Source: Rhodocyclales bacterium (GTDB taxonomy: Bacteria; Pseudomonadota; Gammaproteobacteria; Burkholderiales; Rhodocyclaceae). From it: a DNA stretch of 12,799 nt. Location: NCBI GenBank assembly GCA_021286885.1, contig JAJTBM010000052.1, positions 1-12,799 on the forward strand, written 5' to 3'. The first letter of the stretch is position 1; each line of letters starts with the position of its first letter. Shown one piece after another: positions 1 to 6,621 of this stretch. The translations under genes and the position numbers were made by a program. The notes under the pieces were generated by a model, which ran no database searches, was not told where the DNA came from, and worked only from the letters and a program-made list of their open reading frames with translations.

Positions 1-923
1 CAGGTGGCCGTGTAGCCCATGAATTGCTGGAGCCACAGGGGCATCACCACCACGTTGCCGAAGAACACGCCGTAGCCGGTGGCGATGGCGATCACCCCGA
101 ACAGGAAGTTGCGCCCGCCAAACAGGGTGAGATCCACCACTGGATGCTTTTCGGTGAGTTCCCAGGCGACGAACACCGCAAAGCCGACCAGCGCCACCAC
201 GCCCAGGGCGACGATTTGGCCGGATTCAAACCAGTCCAGCTCCTTGCCTTTGTCGAGCATGATCTGAAGGGCGCCCACCCAGATCACCAGCAGGGCCAGG
301 CCCACTTTGTCGATGGGCAGTTTGCGGGTGGGGGTTTCCCGGTGGTGGAGCAGTTGCCAGCTCAGCCAGGCGGCGCCCAGGCCCACCGGCACGTTGATGT
401 AGAAGATCCACGGCCACGAGAGGTTGTCGGATAGCCAGCCGCCCAGGATGGGGCCCATCACCGGGGCGACCAGGGTGGTCATGGACCACATTGCGAGGGC
501 CATGCCGGCTTTTTCACGCGGGTAGGTCTGGAGCAGCAGGGCCTGGGAGAGCGGGATCATGGGCCCGGCCACCGCGCCTTGCAGCACCCGGGCGAGGATC
601 AGCATTTCCAGGCTGGTGGCGAGGCCGCACAGCAGGGAGGCGAGCACGAACAGCAGCACCGAGGCGGTGAACAGCCGCACCTGCCCGAAACGCTGGCTGA
701 GCCAGCCGGTGAGGGGCACGGCGATGGCGTTGGCCACCCCGAAGGAGGTGATGACCCAGGTGCCTTGGGTGGGGCTCACCCCCATGTCGCCGGCGATGTT
801 AGGGATGGACACGTTGGCGATGGTGGTGTCCAGCACGTTCATGAAGGTGGCCAGGGACAGGGCCACCGTGGCCAGCCGGCGGGGGCCCGGCTCCAGGGGC
901 GGGAAGGCGGTGGGGGCGCTCAT
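1..923 (-). CDS. emrB: EmrB/QacA-type (DHA2 family) MFS multidrug efflux pump, C-terminus cut by window edge
   Basis: This is the inner-membrane proton/drug antiporter of a tripartite efflux system. About 307 N-terminal residues are present; family members are around 500 residues with 14 membrane segments, so roughly 200 are missing off the left edge. I read it on the minus strand from the ATG at 921-923 (MSAPTAFPPLEP...). Visible MFS motifs are: D1 in helix 1 (LDTTIANVSIP, residues 31-41); motif A in the loop after helix 2 (GWLSQRFGQVRLF, 73-85); motif B in helix 4 (ARVLQGAVAGP, 111-121); and antiporter motif C in helix 5 (APVMGPILGGWL, 153-164), followed by WPWIFYINVPVG (170-181). The start lies 6 bp after the emrA stop with only a weak GGA upstream, so translation is probably coupled to emrA. 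Family assignment is firm; the substrate cannot be told from sequence. Confidence 0.93.
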   Translation of the reverse strand, partial: MSAPTAFPPLEPGPRRLATVALSLATFMNVLDTTIANVSIPNIAGDMGVSPTQGTWVITSFGVANAIAVPLTGWLSQRFGQVRLFTASVLLFVLASLLCGLATSLEMLILARVLQGAVAGPMIPLSQALLLQTYPREKAGMALAMWSMTTLVAPVMGPILGGWLSDNLSWPWIFYINVPVGLGAAWLSWQLLHHRETPTRKLPIDKVGLALLVIWVGALQIMLDKGKELDWFESGQIVALGVVALVGFAVFVAWELTEKHPVVDLTLFGGRNFLFGVIAIATGYGVFFGNVVVMPLWLQQFMGYTAT

Positions 924-929
924 GATGGA

Positions 930-2219
930 TCAGGTCCGTACGCGTTGGGGGGCGTCGCTCGGGGTGTAGAGGTCGGCAGACGGGCGCTCGGCCGCAGGGG
1001 GCGCACTGGCGGGGGCCTCGGGCTGGGGCAGTGCCAGGGCGCGGCCTTCGCTGTTGGCGCTGATGATGGCCTGGATGCGCGCCCGGGCGGCCTTGGTCTG
1101 GTCGGCATACACCGTGGTGTTGGCCACCGGGGCGGCGGGGGCGGCGCCCAGGGGGCCGTCGCCGCCGTCGTGGGTGTCTACTTCAACCTGCATCGAGAGG
1201 CCCACCCGCAGCGGGTGTTCGGCCAGTTCTTTGGGGTTGAGGGCGATGCGCACGGGCACCCGCTGGACAACCTTGATCCAGTTGCCGCTGGCGTTCTGGG
1301 CGGGCAGCAGGGCAAACGCGGCGCCAGTGCCGGCAGCCAGCCCGGCGATGTGGCCGTGGTATTCCACCGCCTTGCCATACACGTCGGCATGCAGGCTCAC
1401 CGGCTGGCCCAGGCGCATGGACTGGAGCTGGCTTTCCTTGAAGTTGGCGTCTACCCACACCTGATCGAGGGGCACCACCGCCATGAGCGGCGCGCCCGGG
1501 GCGATGCGCTGGCCGATCTGCACGCTGCGCCGGGCCACCATGCCATCCACCGGGGCGGGCACGTTGTTGCGGCTGAAGGCCAGATAGGCTTCTTCGACCC
1601 GGGCGGCGGCGCGCTGCACTTGGGGATGGGTTTCGATGCGGGTGCCCTTGGTCTGGGCCTGGTTGGCGCCGAGCTGTTCGCGGGCGGTTTGCAGGGCGGC
1701 GTCGGCGGCGCGCACGGCATCCTTGGCGTGGGCCAGTTCTTCGGCGGCGAGGGCGCCGGTGTTGGCGAGCTTTTCGCGGCGGGCGAGATCGTCCTTGGCG
1801 CGGGCGAGGTCGGTTTCCTTCTGGCGCTGGGCGGCTTCCAGGGCGCTGCCGCTGGCGTAGAGGGCGCGCACTTCGCGCACCGCCTGGGCGAGCTGGGCTT
1901 CGGCCTGATCGAGGGCGACCCGGGCATCGCTGCCGTCCAGCTGGATCAGGGCCTGGCCGGCCTTGACCTGCTGGGTGTCGTCAGCCTGGATGCCGACCAC
2001 GGTGCCGGCCACCTGGGCGGTGATCTGCACCACGTTGCCGGCCACGTAGGCATCGTCGGTGTCCTGGAAGTAGCGGCCACTGTTCATCCACCAGGCGGCA
2101 TAGGCGGCGCCACCCACCACGCAGGCGGCGGCAATGGCGATCAGGCTGCGGGTGCGACCCGCGTTGCTGTTGGTGGCGGCGGCAGGGGCTTGCTTGTCTT
2201 GTTGGGCGGGGGTGTTCAT
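930..2219 (-). CDS. emrA: EmrA/HlyD-family membrane-fusion (periplasmic adaptor) protein
   Basis: A 429-residue periplasmic adaptor that would bridge the EmrB pump and the outer-membrane channel encoded by its neighbours. It has a short cytoplasmic N-terminus and one membrane anchor (about residues 25-45). The family signature DTDDAYVAGN follows at 53-62, then the first half of the lipoyl/barrel-sandwich domain to about 100, and an Ala/Gln/Glu-rich alpha-hairpin coiled coil (about 100-215). The second lipoyl half starts with PAPVDGMVARR (221-231), followed by VDANFKESQL (256-265) and ALLPAQNASGNWIKVVQRVPVRI (303-325 region), typical of EmrA. The tail after about 350 is an Ala/Pro-rich extension of some 80 residues beyond the usual end. 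The ATG is preceded by GAGGA about 8 nt upstream. It sits between the outer-membrane factor (43 bp upstream) and emrB (6 bp downstream), so a single operon is likely. Confidence 0.95.
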   Translation of the reverse strand: MNTPAQQDKQAPAAATNSNAGRTRSLIAIAAACVVGGAAYAAWWMNSGRYFQDTDDAYVAGNVVQITAQVAGTVVGIQADDTQQVKAGQALIQLDGSDARVALDQAEAQLAQAVREVRALYASGSALEAAQRQKETDLARAKDDLARREKLANTGALAAEELAHAKDAVRAADAALQTAREQLGANQAQTKGTRIETHPQVQRAAARVEEAYLAFSRNNVPAPVDGMVARRSVQIGQRIAPGAPLMAVVPLDQVWVDANFKESQLQSMRLGQPVSLHADVYGKAVEYHGHIAGLAAGTGAAFALLPAQNASGNWIKVVQRVPVRIALNPKELAEHPLRVGLSMQVEVDTHDGGDGPLGAAPAAPVANTTVYADQTKAARARIQAIISANSEGRALALPQPEAPASAPPAAERPSADLYTPSDAPQRVRT

Positions 2220-2240
2220 GGTCCGTATCCTCGGGCTCGA

Positions 2241-2270
2241 TCAGTGGGCACTCAGTGGGCACTCAGTGGG
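2241..2270. repeat. 11-bp tandem repeat (about 2.7 copies) at the end of the outer-membrane factor gene
   Basis: The unit TCAGTGGGCAC occurs at 2241-2251 and 2252-2262, and its first 8 bases recur at 2263-2270. The third copy contains the stop codon of the outer-membrane factor gene (TCA at 2263-2265, read as TGA on the minus strand). The other copies fill most of the gap before emrA. It looks like a recent slippage duplication. Because the unit length is not a multiple of three, changes in copy number upstream of the stop could alter the C-terminus. Confidence 0.8.
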
Positions 2271-3696
2271 AAATAGGTTCGGCGGTGGCGGGGCTGTAGC
2301 CGCCGCCCAGGGCGGTATGGAGGGCAGCGCTGGCATCGAGCCGGCGGGCGCGCAGGTCGGCCAGCTGGCCTTGCTGGAGCAGGATGGGGCTTTGCGCGTT
2401 GAGCACCGGCAGCTGGCTGCTGAGGCCCGCCTGCTGGCGTTGGCGGGCCAGATTCCAGGCGGCCTGCTGGCCTGCGAGGGCGGTTTCCCGCACCTGGGTT
2501 TCGGCGCTGGCGGCGCGCCATTGGGCGAGGGGATCCGCCACTTCGCGCAGGGCGTTCACCAGGGCGCCGTTGTACTGGGCGATGGCGGCGTCCTGCTCGG
2601 CAAAGCGTTCGGCGAGCTGGGCGCGCAGCCGGCCTTGGTCGAATATCGGCAGATGAATCGCCGGGCCCACCCCCAGGATGCGGCTGCCGCCCTTGGCGAG
2701 CGAGTCCAGCCCCAGGGATTGGAGGCCCACAAAGCCGGTCAGATCCACGTTGGGGTAGAACTCGGCCCGGGCGGCCTCGGCGGCGTCCTGGCCGGCTTCC
2801 ACCCGCCAGCGCAGGGCGCGCAGGTCGGGGCGCTGGCCGAGCAGGTCGGCGGGCAGGGTGGCCGGCGGTGTGCCCGGGTCACGCAGCTGGGGGGCATGGA
2901 GCGCCAGGGTCTGATCCGGCCCCTGGCCTGCCAGGGCGGCGAGCTGGTGGCGCAGCAGGGTGGCCTGGGCATCCAGGGCGATCAGTTCGGCCTGGGCGTT
3001 GTCGGTCTGGGCGTGGCTTTGCTGGACTTCGGCGCGGGTTTCCAGCCCGGCGGCCTGACGCTGGCGGATCAAATCCCCCAGGGCTTGTTGTTGGGCGAGG
3101 CGGGCTGCGGCCACCTGGCGCTGCTGGAGCACCCGATCCAGCTGGATGTAGCTGCGGGTGATGGCGCTCGCCAGGATCAGCCGGGCCTGGGCCAGATCTG
3201 CCCGGGCGGCGGCTTCCTGGCCCAGGGCGGCCGCCAGCGCGGCGCGGTTGCGGCCCCACAGATCGAGGGTATAGCTGAAGTCCAGGGCGGCCCGGTTGAT
3301 GCTGGTATAGGTGCCGGCCAGCCCGGTCGGGTAAATGTAGTGCTCTGACAGACGTTGTTGCGTGCTATCGATGTTGGCATTGGCGTGCAGCCCGTCCGCC
3401 GAGGCGGCCAGCCCGGCTGCGGCCCGGGCCTGATCCAGACGGGCCTGGGCGAGTTCGAGGCTGGGGCTGGCGGCGAGGGCCTGGTCGATCAGTTGGTCGA
3501 GTTGAGCGTCGCCGTACTGCTGCCACCAGCGGGCGTCGGCAGGGGCGGCCTGGGCCTTGGTGGGGAGGCTGCGGGGATTGGCCTGGGCGAGCTGGGCCCC
3601 CTCGCTGATCCGGCCCCGGGGGCCGAGGCCGTCGGGGCTGGCGCAGGCACCCAGCAGGGCCAGCAGCGGGAGCAGGAAAGTCAGGGATGCACGCAT
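2263..3696 (-). CDS. Outer-membrane efflux lipoprotein, NodT/OprM (RND outer-membrane factor) family
   Basis: This is the TolC-like outer-membrane channel of the efflux system, 477 residues from the chosen start. The N-terminus MRASLTFLLPLLALLGAC is a lipoprotein signal with lipobox LGAC, making Cys18 the predicted lipidated residue. Two TolC-type repeats follow, visible as paired long Ala/Gln/Arg-rich helices (for example SLELAQARLDQARAAAGLAA early, and GQRPDLRALRWRVEAGQDAA at mid-protein, the GxRPDL hallmark of NodT/OprM proteins). GPAIHLPIFDQGRLRAQL matches the family's second-repeat strand region. I chose the ATG at 3694-3696 because AGGA lies 6 nt before it. An in-frame ATG at 3709-3711 would add MTGKT but has no Shine-Dalgarno sequence. 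It is the first gene of the efflux operon, preceded by the palindrome at 3735-3746. Length and domains are normal. Confidence 0.93.
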   Translation of the reverse strand: MRASLTFLLPLLALLGACASPDGLGPRGRISEGAQLAQANPRSLPTKAQAAPADARWWQQYGDAQLDQLIDQALAASPSLELAQARLDQARAAAGLAASADGLHANANIDSTQQRLSEHYIYPTGLAGTYTSINRAALDFSYTLDLWGRNRAALAAALGQEAAARADLAQARLILASAITRSYIQLDRVLQQRQVAAARLAQQQALGDLIRQRQAAGLETRAEVQQSHAQTDNAQAELIALDAQATLLRHQLAALAGQGPDQTLALHAPQLRDPGTPPATLPADLLGQRPDLRALRWRVEAGQDAAEAARAEFYPNVDLTGFVGLQSLGLDSLAKGGSRILGVGPAIHLPIFDQGRLRAQLAERFAEQDAAIAQYNGALVNALREVADPLAQWRAASAETQVRETALAGQQAAWNLARQRQQAGLSSQLPVLNAQSPILLQQGQLADLRARRLDASAALHTALGGGYSPATAEPISH

Positions 3697-3734
3697 GGTT
3701 TTTCCTGTCATGTCTGAGTTTGGTTAAGCTGTTT

Positions 3735-3746
3735 CTGCCTAGGCAG
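3735..3746. promoter_or_regulatory. Putative MarR operator upstream of the efflux operon (perfect 12-bp palindrome)
   Basis: CTGCCTAGGCAG is a perfect inverted repeat 38 bp upstream of the ATG of the outer-membrane factor gene. It lies between that start and the marR terminator, exactly where the operon's promoter must be. The same sequence with one change (CTGCATAGGCAG) is found at the marR promoter at 4298-4309. MarR-family dimers usually bind short palindromes overlapping promoter elements. Binding by the neighbouring MarR protein is inferred. Confidence 0.7.
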
Positions 3747-3757
3747 CTATTTGTTAC

Positions 3758-3782
3758 AAAAAAGCGGCGGGGCTGCCGCCGC
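3758..3782 (-). terminator. Rho-independent terminator of marR
   Basis: Read on the minus strand, this is GCGGCGG, a 5-nt loop (CAGCC), CCGCCGC and then TTTTTT: a 7-bp all-GC stem directly followed by six T residues. It begins 23 nt after the marR stop codon and lies before the efflux genes, so marR and the pump operon should be separately transcribed even though they point the same way. Confidence 0.88.
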
Positions 3783-3805
3783 CAGACTGACCGGGACGCC
3801 CCGGC

Positions 3806-4279
3806 TCAGCTTTCCCGGTGTTCGTCCAGATTGCCGATCATCCGGCGCAGCAGGGATTTGGCCAGTTCAAACTCTTCGGCGCTGAAGCCCTGCAGCGATT
3901 GGTTGAGGGCATTCACCACCAGGGGTACCACCTGGCCCAGTAATTCCTGGCCGGCGGGGGTGGTGTGGAGTTCCACCACGCGCCGGTCGGTGGTGCTGCG
4001 TTCGCGGCAGATCAGGCCTTTTTCTTCAAGGCGATCCAGCATCCGGGTCATGGAGCCGGTGTCGTGGCCCGAGCAGCGGCACAGGGCGCTGGCGGTGGTG
4101 CCGGCGCTCATCTGCTTGAGCACCGCCCATTGGGCAGCGGTGATGCCGTGGCCGCTGATCTGCTCGTCGATGTGCTGGGTCAGGCGCACTTTGGCCTGGT
4201 GCAGCAGGAAGCCGATGCTGTCCTGCTGGTGGTAGTTTTCGACGGTGTAGAAGGCGGGGGCTGCGTTGGGGGTGGACAT
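3806..4279 (-). CDS. MarR-family transcriptional regulator, probable repressor of the adjacent efflux operon
   Basis: A 157-residue winged-helix regulator (MSTPNAAPAFYT...). The DNA-binding domain has helix GITAAQWAVLKQM (45-57) and a recognition-helix region TGSMTRMLDRLEEKGLI (74-90). The wing follows with the conserved D-x-R signature (STTDRRVVELHTT, 95-107). N- and C-terminal helices would form the dimer. It resembles EmrR/MprA-type regulators of drug pumps. The ATG at 4277-4279 is chosen because the promoter at 4310-4338 would start transcription near 4303, giving a leader of about 24 nt. An in-frame TTG at 4292-4294 would add five residues but leave almost no leader. No good Shine-Dalgarno sequence precedes either. 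It carries a Cys-x-Cys pair (C67, C69) near the recognition helix and C91 before the wing. Inducer unknown. Confidence 0.92.
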   Translation of the reverse strand: MSTPNAAPAFYTVENYHQQDSIGFLLHQAKVRLTQHIDEQISGHGITAAQWAVLKQMSAGTTASALCRCSGHDTGSMTRMLDRLEEKGLICRERSTTDRRVVELHTTPAGQELLGQVVPLVVNALNQSLQGFSAEEFELAKSLLRRMIGNLDEHRES

Positions 4280-4290
4280 TGTTGGTTTGG

Positions 4291-4317
4291 TCAATTACTG
4301 CATAGGCAGATAATTGA
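4291..4317. promoter_or_regulatory. Putative MarR autoregulatory operator
   Basis: Two nested inverted repeats lie here. The outer arms are TCAATTA (4291-4297) and TAATTGA (4311-4317). The core CTGCATAGGCAG (4298-4309) differs by one base from the perfect palindrome at 3735-3746 in front of the efflux operon. The element covers the -10 hexamer and predicted start of the marR promoter, so a bound repressor would block transcription of its own gene. The assignment to MarR is inferred from position and recurrence. Confidence 0.72.
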
Positions 4318-4338
4318 CCAGCCACGGGCCCTTGTCAA
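4310..4338 (-). promoter_or_regulatory. Sigma-70-type promoter of marR
   Basis: On the minus strand a perfect -35 TTGACA (4333-4338) is followed, after a 17-bp spacer, by AATTAT (4310-4315; four of six matches to TATAAT). It points into marR and starts just after the ald terminator hairpin. The -10 overlaps the right arm of the operator. Confidence 0.7.
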
Positions 4339-4355
4339 GGGGTTCCGAAAACGCC

Positions 4356-4379
4356 ACGGGGCACCCGTAGGTGCCCCGT
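4356..4379 (-). terminator. Hairpin terminator downstream of alanine dehydrogenase
   Basis: A perfect 10-bp inverted repeat, ACGGGGCACC / GGTGCCCCGT, with a 4-nt loop, begins 27 nt after the ald stop. On the minus strand it is followed by GGCGTTTTC, a short T run displaced by four bases. It is a likely but not ideal intrinsic terminator, and it separates ald from the marR promoter. Confidence 0.65.
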
Positions 4380-4406
4380 CGTGGGTGCCGCCGCTGTCTG
4401 GCGGGA

Positions 4407-5522
4407 TCAGCCCAGTTGGGTAATCGCCGGCAGGTAGGGCTTGCCGAGGGCTTCGGCCACCTGGGGATGGGTCACGTTGCCCTTGCACACATTGAGGCCG
4501 GCGCGCAGGCCCGCGTCGTCCTTGAGGGCGTCTTTCCAGCCCTTGTCGGCCAGGGCCAGCACATAGGGCAGGGTGGCCGCGTTGAGGGCGTAGGTGGCGG
4601 TGCGGGCCACGGCGCCGGGCATGTTGGAAACGCAGTAATGCACCACGCCATCCACCACATAGGTGGGGTCGGCATGGGTGGTGGGGCGGGAGGTTTCAAA
4701 GCAGCCGCCCTGGTCGATGGCCACGTCCACGATCACCGCGCCGGGTTTCATGTGGGCCAGCATGTCCCGGGTCACCAGCTTGGGGGCGGTGGCGCCGGGC
4801 ACCAGCACTGCGCCGATCACCAGATCGGCCTGCAGCACCAGGCGTTCGATGGCGTCCCGGGTGGCGTAGAGGGTCTTGACCCGGCCCCCGTAGATTTCAT
4901 CCAGATGGCGCAGCACCGGCAGGGATTTGTCCAGAATGGTCACGTCGGCGCCCATGCCCATGGCGGTGTGGGCGGCGTTGTTGCCCACGTTGCCGCCACC
5001 GATGATCACCACCCGGCCCGGCTCCACGCCCGGCACGCCGCCCAGCAGCACGCCGCGCCCGCCGTGGGATTTTTCCAGGGCGGCGGCGCCGGCCTGGATG
5101 CTCATGCGGCCCGCCACTTCTGACATGGGCGCCAGCAGCGGCAGGGTGCCGCCGGGGCCGGTGACGGTTTCGTAGGCGATGGCGGTGGCACCGCTCGCCA
5201 GCAGGTCTTCGGCCTGGCTCGGATCGGGGGCCAGGTGCAGGTAGGTGAACAGCACGTGATGGGGCTTGAGCCGGGCGCGTTCTTCGGCCTGGGGCTCCTT
5301 GACCTTGACGATCAGGGTGGCGGCCTCGAACACGTCGTCGGCGCTCAGGGTGATCTTGGCGCCGGCCTTTTCGTAGTCGGCATCGCTGGCCCCGATGCCG
5401 TGTCCGGCGCCAGACTCCACAAAGACCTCATGCCCGTGGGCAACGGCCTCGCGTACCGCCCCCGGGGTCAGGCCCACCCGGTATTCGTGATTCTTGGTTT
5501 CCCTTGGAACGCCGATCTTCAT
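4407..5522 (-). CDS. ald: Alanine dehydrogenase (NAD-dependent)
   Basis: Catalyses reversible oxidative deamination of L-alanine to pyruvate and ammonia with NAD in the cytoplasm. It has 371 residues, the normal family length, and opens with the characteristic [20 protein letters not shown]. The residues known from characterised enzymes fall at the standard numbers: R15 and K75 (pyruvate binding), H96 (proton transfer, in YLHLA) and D270 (in VDVAIDQGG). The Rossmann glycine motif GGGNVG is at 175-180, with D198 at the end of the following strand, fitting NAD preference. The C-terminal [21 protein letters not shown] (300-320) is also typical. The ATG has GGAG 8 nt upstream. It is a single-gene unit, with a terminator behind it and a divergent gene in front. 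It could feed pyruvate from alanine or make alanine under low oxygen; the sequence does not decide. Confidence 0.97.
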   Translation of the reverse strand: MKIGVPRETKNHEYRVGLTPGAVREAVAHGHEVFVESGAGHGIGASDADYEKAGAKITLSADDVFEAATLIVKVKEPQAEERARLKPHHVLFTYLHLAPDPSQAEDLLASGATAIAYETVTGPGGTLPLLAPMSEVAGRMSIQAGAAALEKSHGGRGVLLGGVPGVEPGRVVIIGGGNVGNNAAHTAMGMGADVTILDKSLPVLRHLDEIYGGRVKTLYATRDAIERLVLQADLVIGAVLVPGATAPKLVTRDMLAHMKPGAVIVDVAIDQGGCFETSRPTTHADPTYVVDGVVHYCVSNMPGAVARTATYALNAATLPYVLALADKGWKDALKDDAGLRAGLNVCKGNVTHPQVAEALGKPYLPAITQLG

Positions 5523-5568
5523 GTTTTATCTCCGTGGCTGCGGGGTCTGCCCCTCGTTGCATGGCAGG

Positions 5569-5597
5569 AGAGTAAGCCCTATCCCGCCGAGTTCCAA
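5569..5597 (-). promoter_or_regulatory. Candidate ald promoter
   Basis: On the minus strand TTGGAA (5592-5597) lies 17 bp from TACTCT (5569-5574). These match the -35 consensus at four of six bases and the -10 at three of six, so this is only a candidate. It is well placed, 47 bp before the ald ATG. No clear operator palindrome was seen in this 114-bp divergent region. Confidence 0.35.
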
Positions 5598-5621
5598 GTA
5601 TGGAGCAAGGGTTTCTCCTTC

Positions 5622-5630
5622 TGCGATACT
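5622..5630 (+). promoter_or_regulatory. Candidate extended -10 promoter of the BtuF-like gene
   Basis: TGCGATACT fits an extended -10 element (TGn plus a TATAAT-like hexamer, GATACT at 5625-5630). No recognisable -35 lies 17 bp upstream. The predicted start point is about 7 nt downstream, which falls on the ATG at 5637. This fits the absence of any Shine-Dalgarno sequence there. Moderate speculation. Confidence 0.35.
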
Positions 5631-5636
5631 GGCGCC

Positions 5637-6467
5637 ATGAAAACCGACACGCTCCCCCGCGCCCCCCGGGTATTCACCGATGCCCTCGGGCAAGCCCATC
5701 CCGTGGCGGGCCCGGCCCCCCGCATCGTCTCCCTCGTGCCCTCCATCACCGAGCTGGTGTGTGACCTGGATCTGGGCAGCGCCCTGGTCGGGCGCACCGG
5801 CTTCTGCGTGCATCCCCGGGATTTTCTGAAGCAGGTGCCCAAGCTGGGCGGCACCAAGGATGTGCATCTGGACAAGCTGCGTCAGCAGGCGCCGACCCAT
5901 GTGATCGTCAATATCGACGAAAACCGGCGCGAGGTGATGGAAGAAATCACCCGCTGGGGCGTCCGGGTGATCGTCACCCACCCCTGCACCCCCGAAGACA
6001 ATCGGGCGCTCTACCGGCTGTTGGGCGGAATTTTTGATCGGGAGACCGTCGCCGAACGGCTGGTATCAGCCCTGGATGCGGCCCTGGCCGACGCAGCCGC
6101 CTTAGGCGCCGCGCTGCCCCGGGAGCGGGTGCTTTACCTGATCTGGCGCGAGCCGTGGATGACGGTGGCGTGCTCCACCTATATCTCCGCCTGCCTGGCA
6201 CGGGTGGGCTGGGATACCGTGCCCGGCGTGATCGAACCCCGCTACCCGGCCTTCGACTGGGGCGCCCCGTGGCAGCACGAGGTGGAGCGCGTCTTCCTGT
6301 CGTCGGAACCCTACCGTTTCCGCGAAACCCATCTGGCCGAGGTGGCCCAGCACCTGGGCCGGCCTGCCGACCTGATCGACGGAGAAATGGTGTCCTGGTA
6401 CGGCAGCCGGGCCGTGGCCGGGCTGCGCTATCTGATCGAATTGCGGCGGCGGCTGGCGGGCGCCTGA
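5637..6467 (+). CDS. BtuF-like helical-backbone binding protein (cobalamin/metal-receptor fold) lacking a signal peptide
   Basis: A 276-residue protein resembling periplasmic cobalamin/siderophore-binding proteins (the helical-backbone BtuF/TroA-like class). The N-terminal lobe has PRIVSLVPSITELVCDLDL (28-46) and VGRTGFCVHP (51-60), the usual opening of BtuF-type proteins, followed by LGGTKDVHLDKLRQQAPTHV (70-89). The second lobe follows a long helix, with VLYLIWREPWMTV (165-177), the cysteine-containing CSTYISACLARVGW, and a terminal DGEMVSWYGSRAVAGLRYL (248-266). Unlike true BtuF it begins MKTDTLPRAPRVFTD, with no hydrophobic signal and no lipobox, so it is predicted cytoplasmic. The open frame extends upstream to 5235, over ald, but shows no signal sequence there either, so this ATG is preferred. 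No btuC/btuD neighbours are in the window. Ligand and function are unknown; a transport role is doubtful. Confidence 0.82.
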   Translation: MKTDTLPRAPRVFTDALGQAHPVAGPAPRIVSLVPSITELVCDLDLGSALVGRTGFCVHPRDFLKQVPKLGGTKDVHLDKLRQQAPTHVIVNIDENRREVMEEITRWGVRVIVTHPCTPEDNRALYRLLGGIFDRETVAERLVSALDAALADAAALGAALPRERVLYLIWREPWMTVACSTYISACLARVGWDTVPGVIEPRYPAFDWGAPWQHEVERVFLSSEPYRFRETHLAEVAQHLGRPADLIDGEMVSWYGSRAVAGLRYLIELRRRLAGA

Positions 6468-6498
6468 ACCTCATTTCTTCATTCGCCCCTTGAAACAC

Positions 6499-6544
6499 AA
6501 AGCCCACCCGGCGCTGAGTATGGCGCGTTCGGGTGGGCTTTTTT
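6499..6544. terminator. Strong terminator between convergent genes
   Basis: AAAGCCCACCCG (6499-6510) pairs with CGGGTGGGCTTT (6530-6541), a 12-bp stem with a 19-nt loop, followed on the plus strand by further T residues to 6544. It ends the BtuF-like transcript 31 nt after its stop. On the minus strand the stem is followed by GTGTTT, so it may also stop leftward transcription from leuE. Confidence 0.88.
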
Positions 6545-6587
6545 GTTGAAATTTCAGGGGCTTGGGCTATAAAAACGAGGCCGGCGG

Positions 6588-6621
6588 TGCCGCGCCCTGC
6601 CCTGCCTTGCGCGGCAGTTTT
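6588..6621. terminator. Second hairpin beside the leuE stop codon
   Basis: TGCCGCGC (6588-6595) and GCGCGGCA (6609-6616) form a perfect 8-bp stem around a 13-nt loop, followed on the plus strand by GTTTT. On the minus strand it lies directly after the leuE stop (6621-6623) but without a T run. It could be a back-up terminator for plus-strand read-through or an mRNA 3' stabilising stem for leuE. Its role is unproven. Confidence 0.4.

Noticed and set aside
579..2276. A 565-codon open frame on the plus strand, rich in Gly and His
   Set aside because: It runs antisense across emrB and emrA, which have clear family motifs. Its composition is typical of a shadow frame in GC-rich DNA and it matches no domain I recognise.
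2134..3348. A 404-codon plus-strand frame over the outer-membrane factor gene
   Set aside because: Antisense shadow of a well-supported gene, with low-complexity Gly/Ala/Gln composition.
5235..5636. N-terminal extension of the BtuF-like frame across ald
   Set aside because: It overlaps ald antisense and encodes no signal peptide or domain. The recognisable protein starts after the ATG at 5637.
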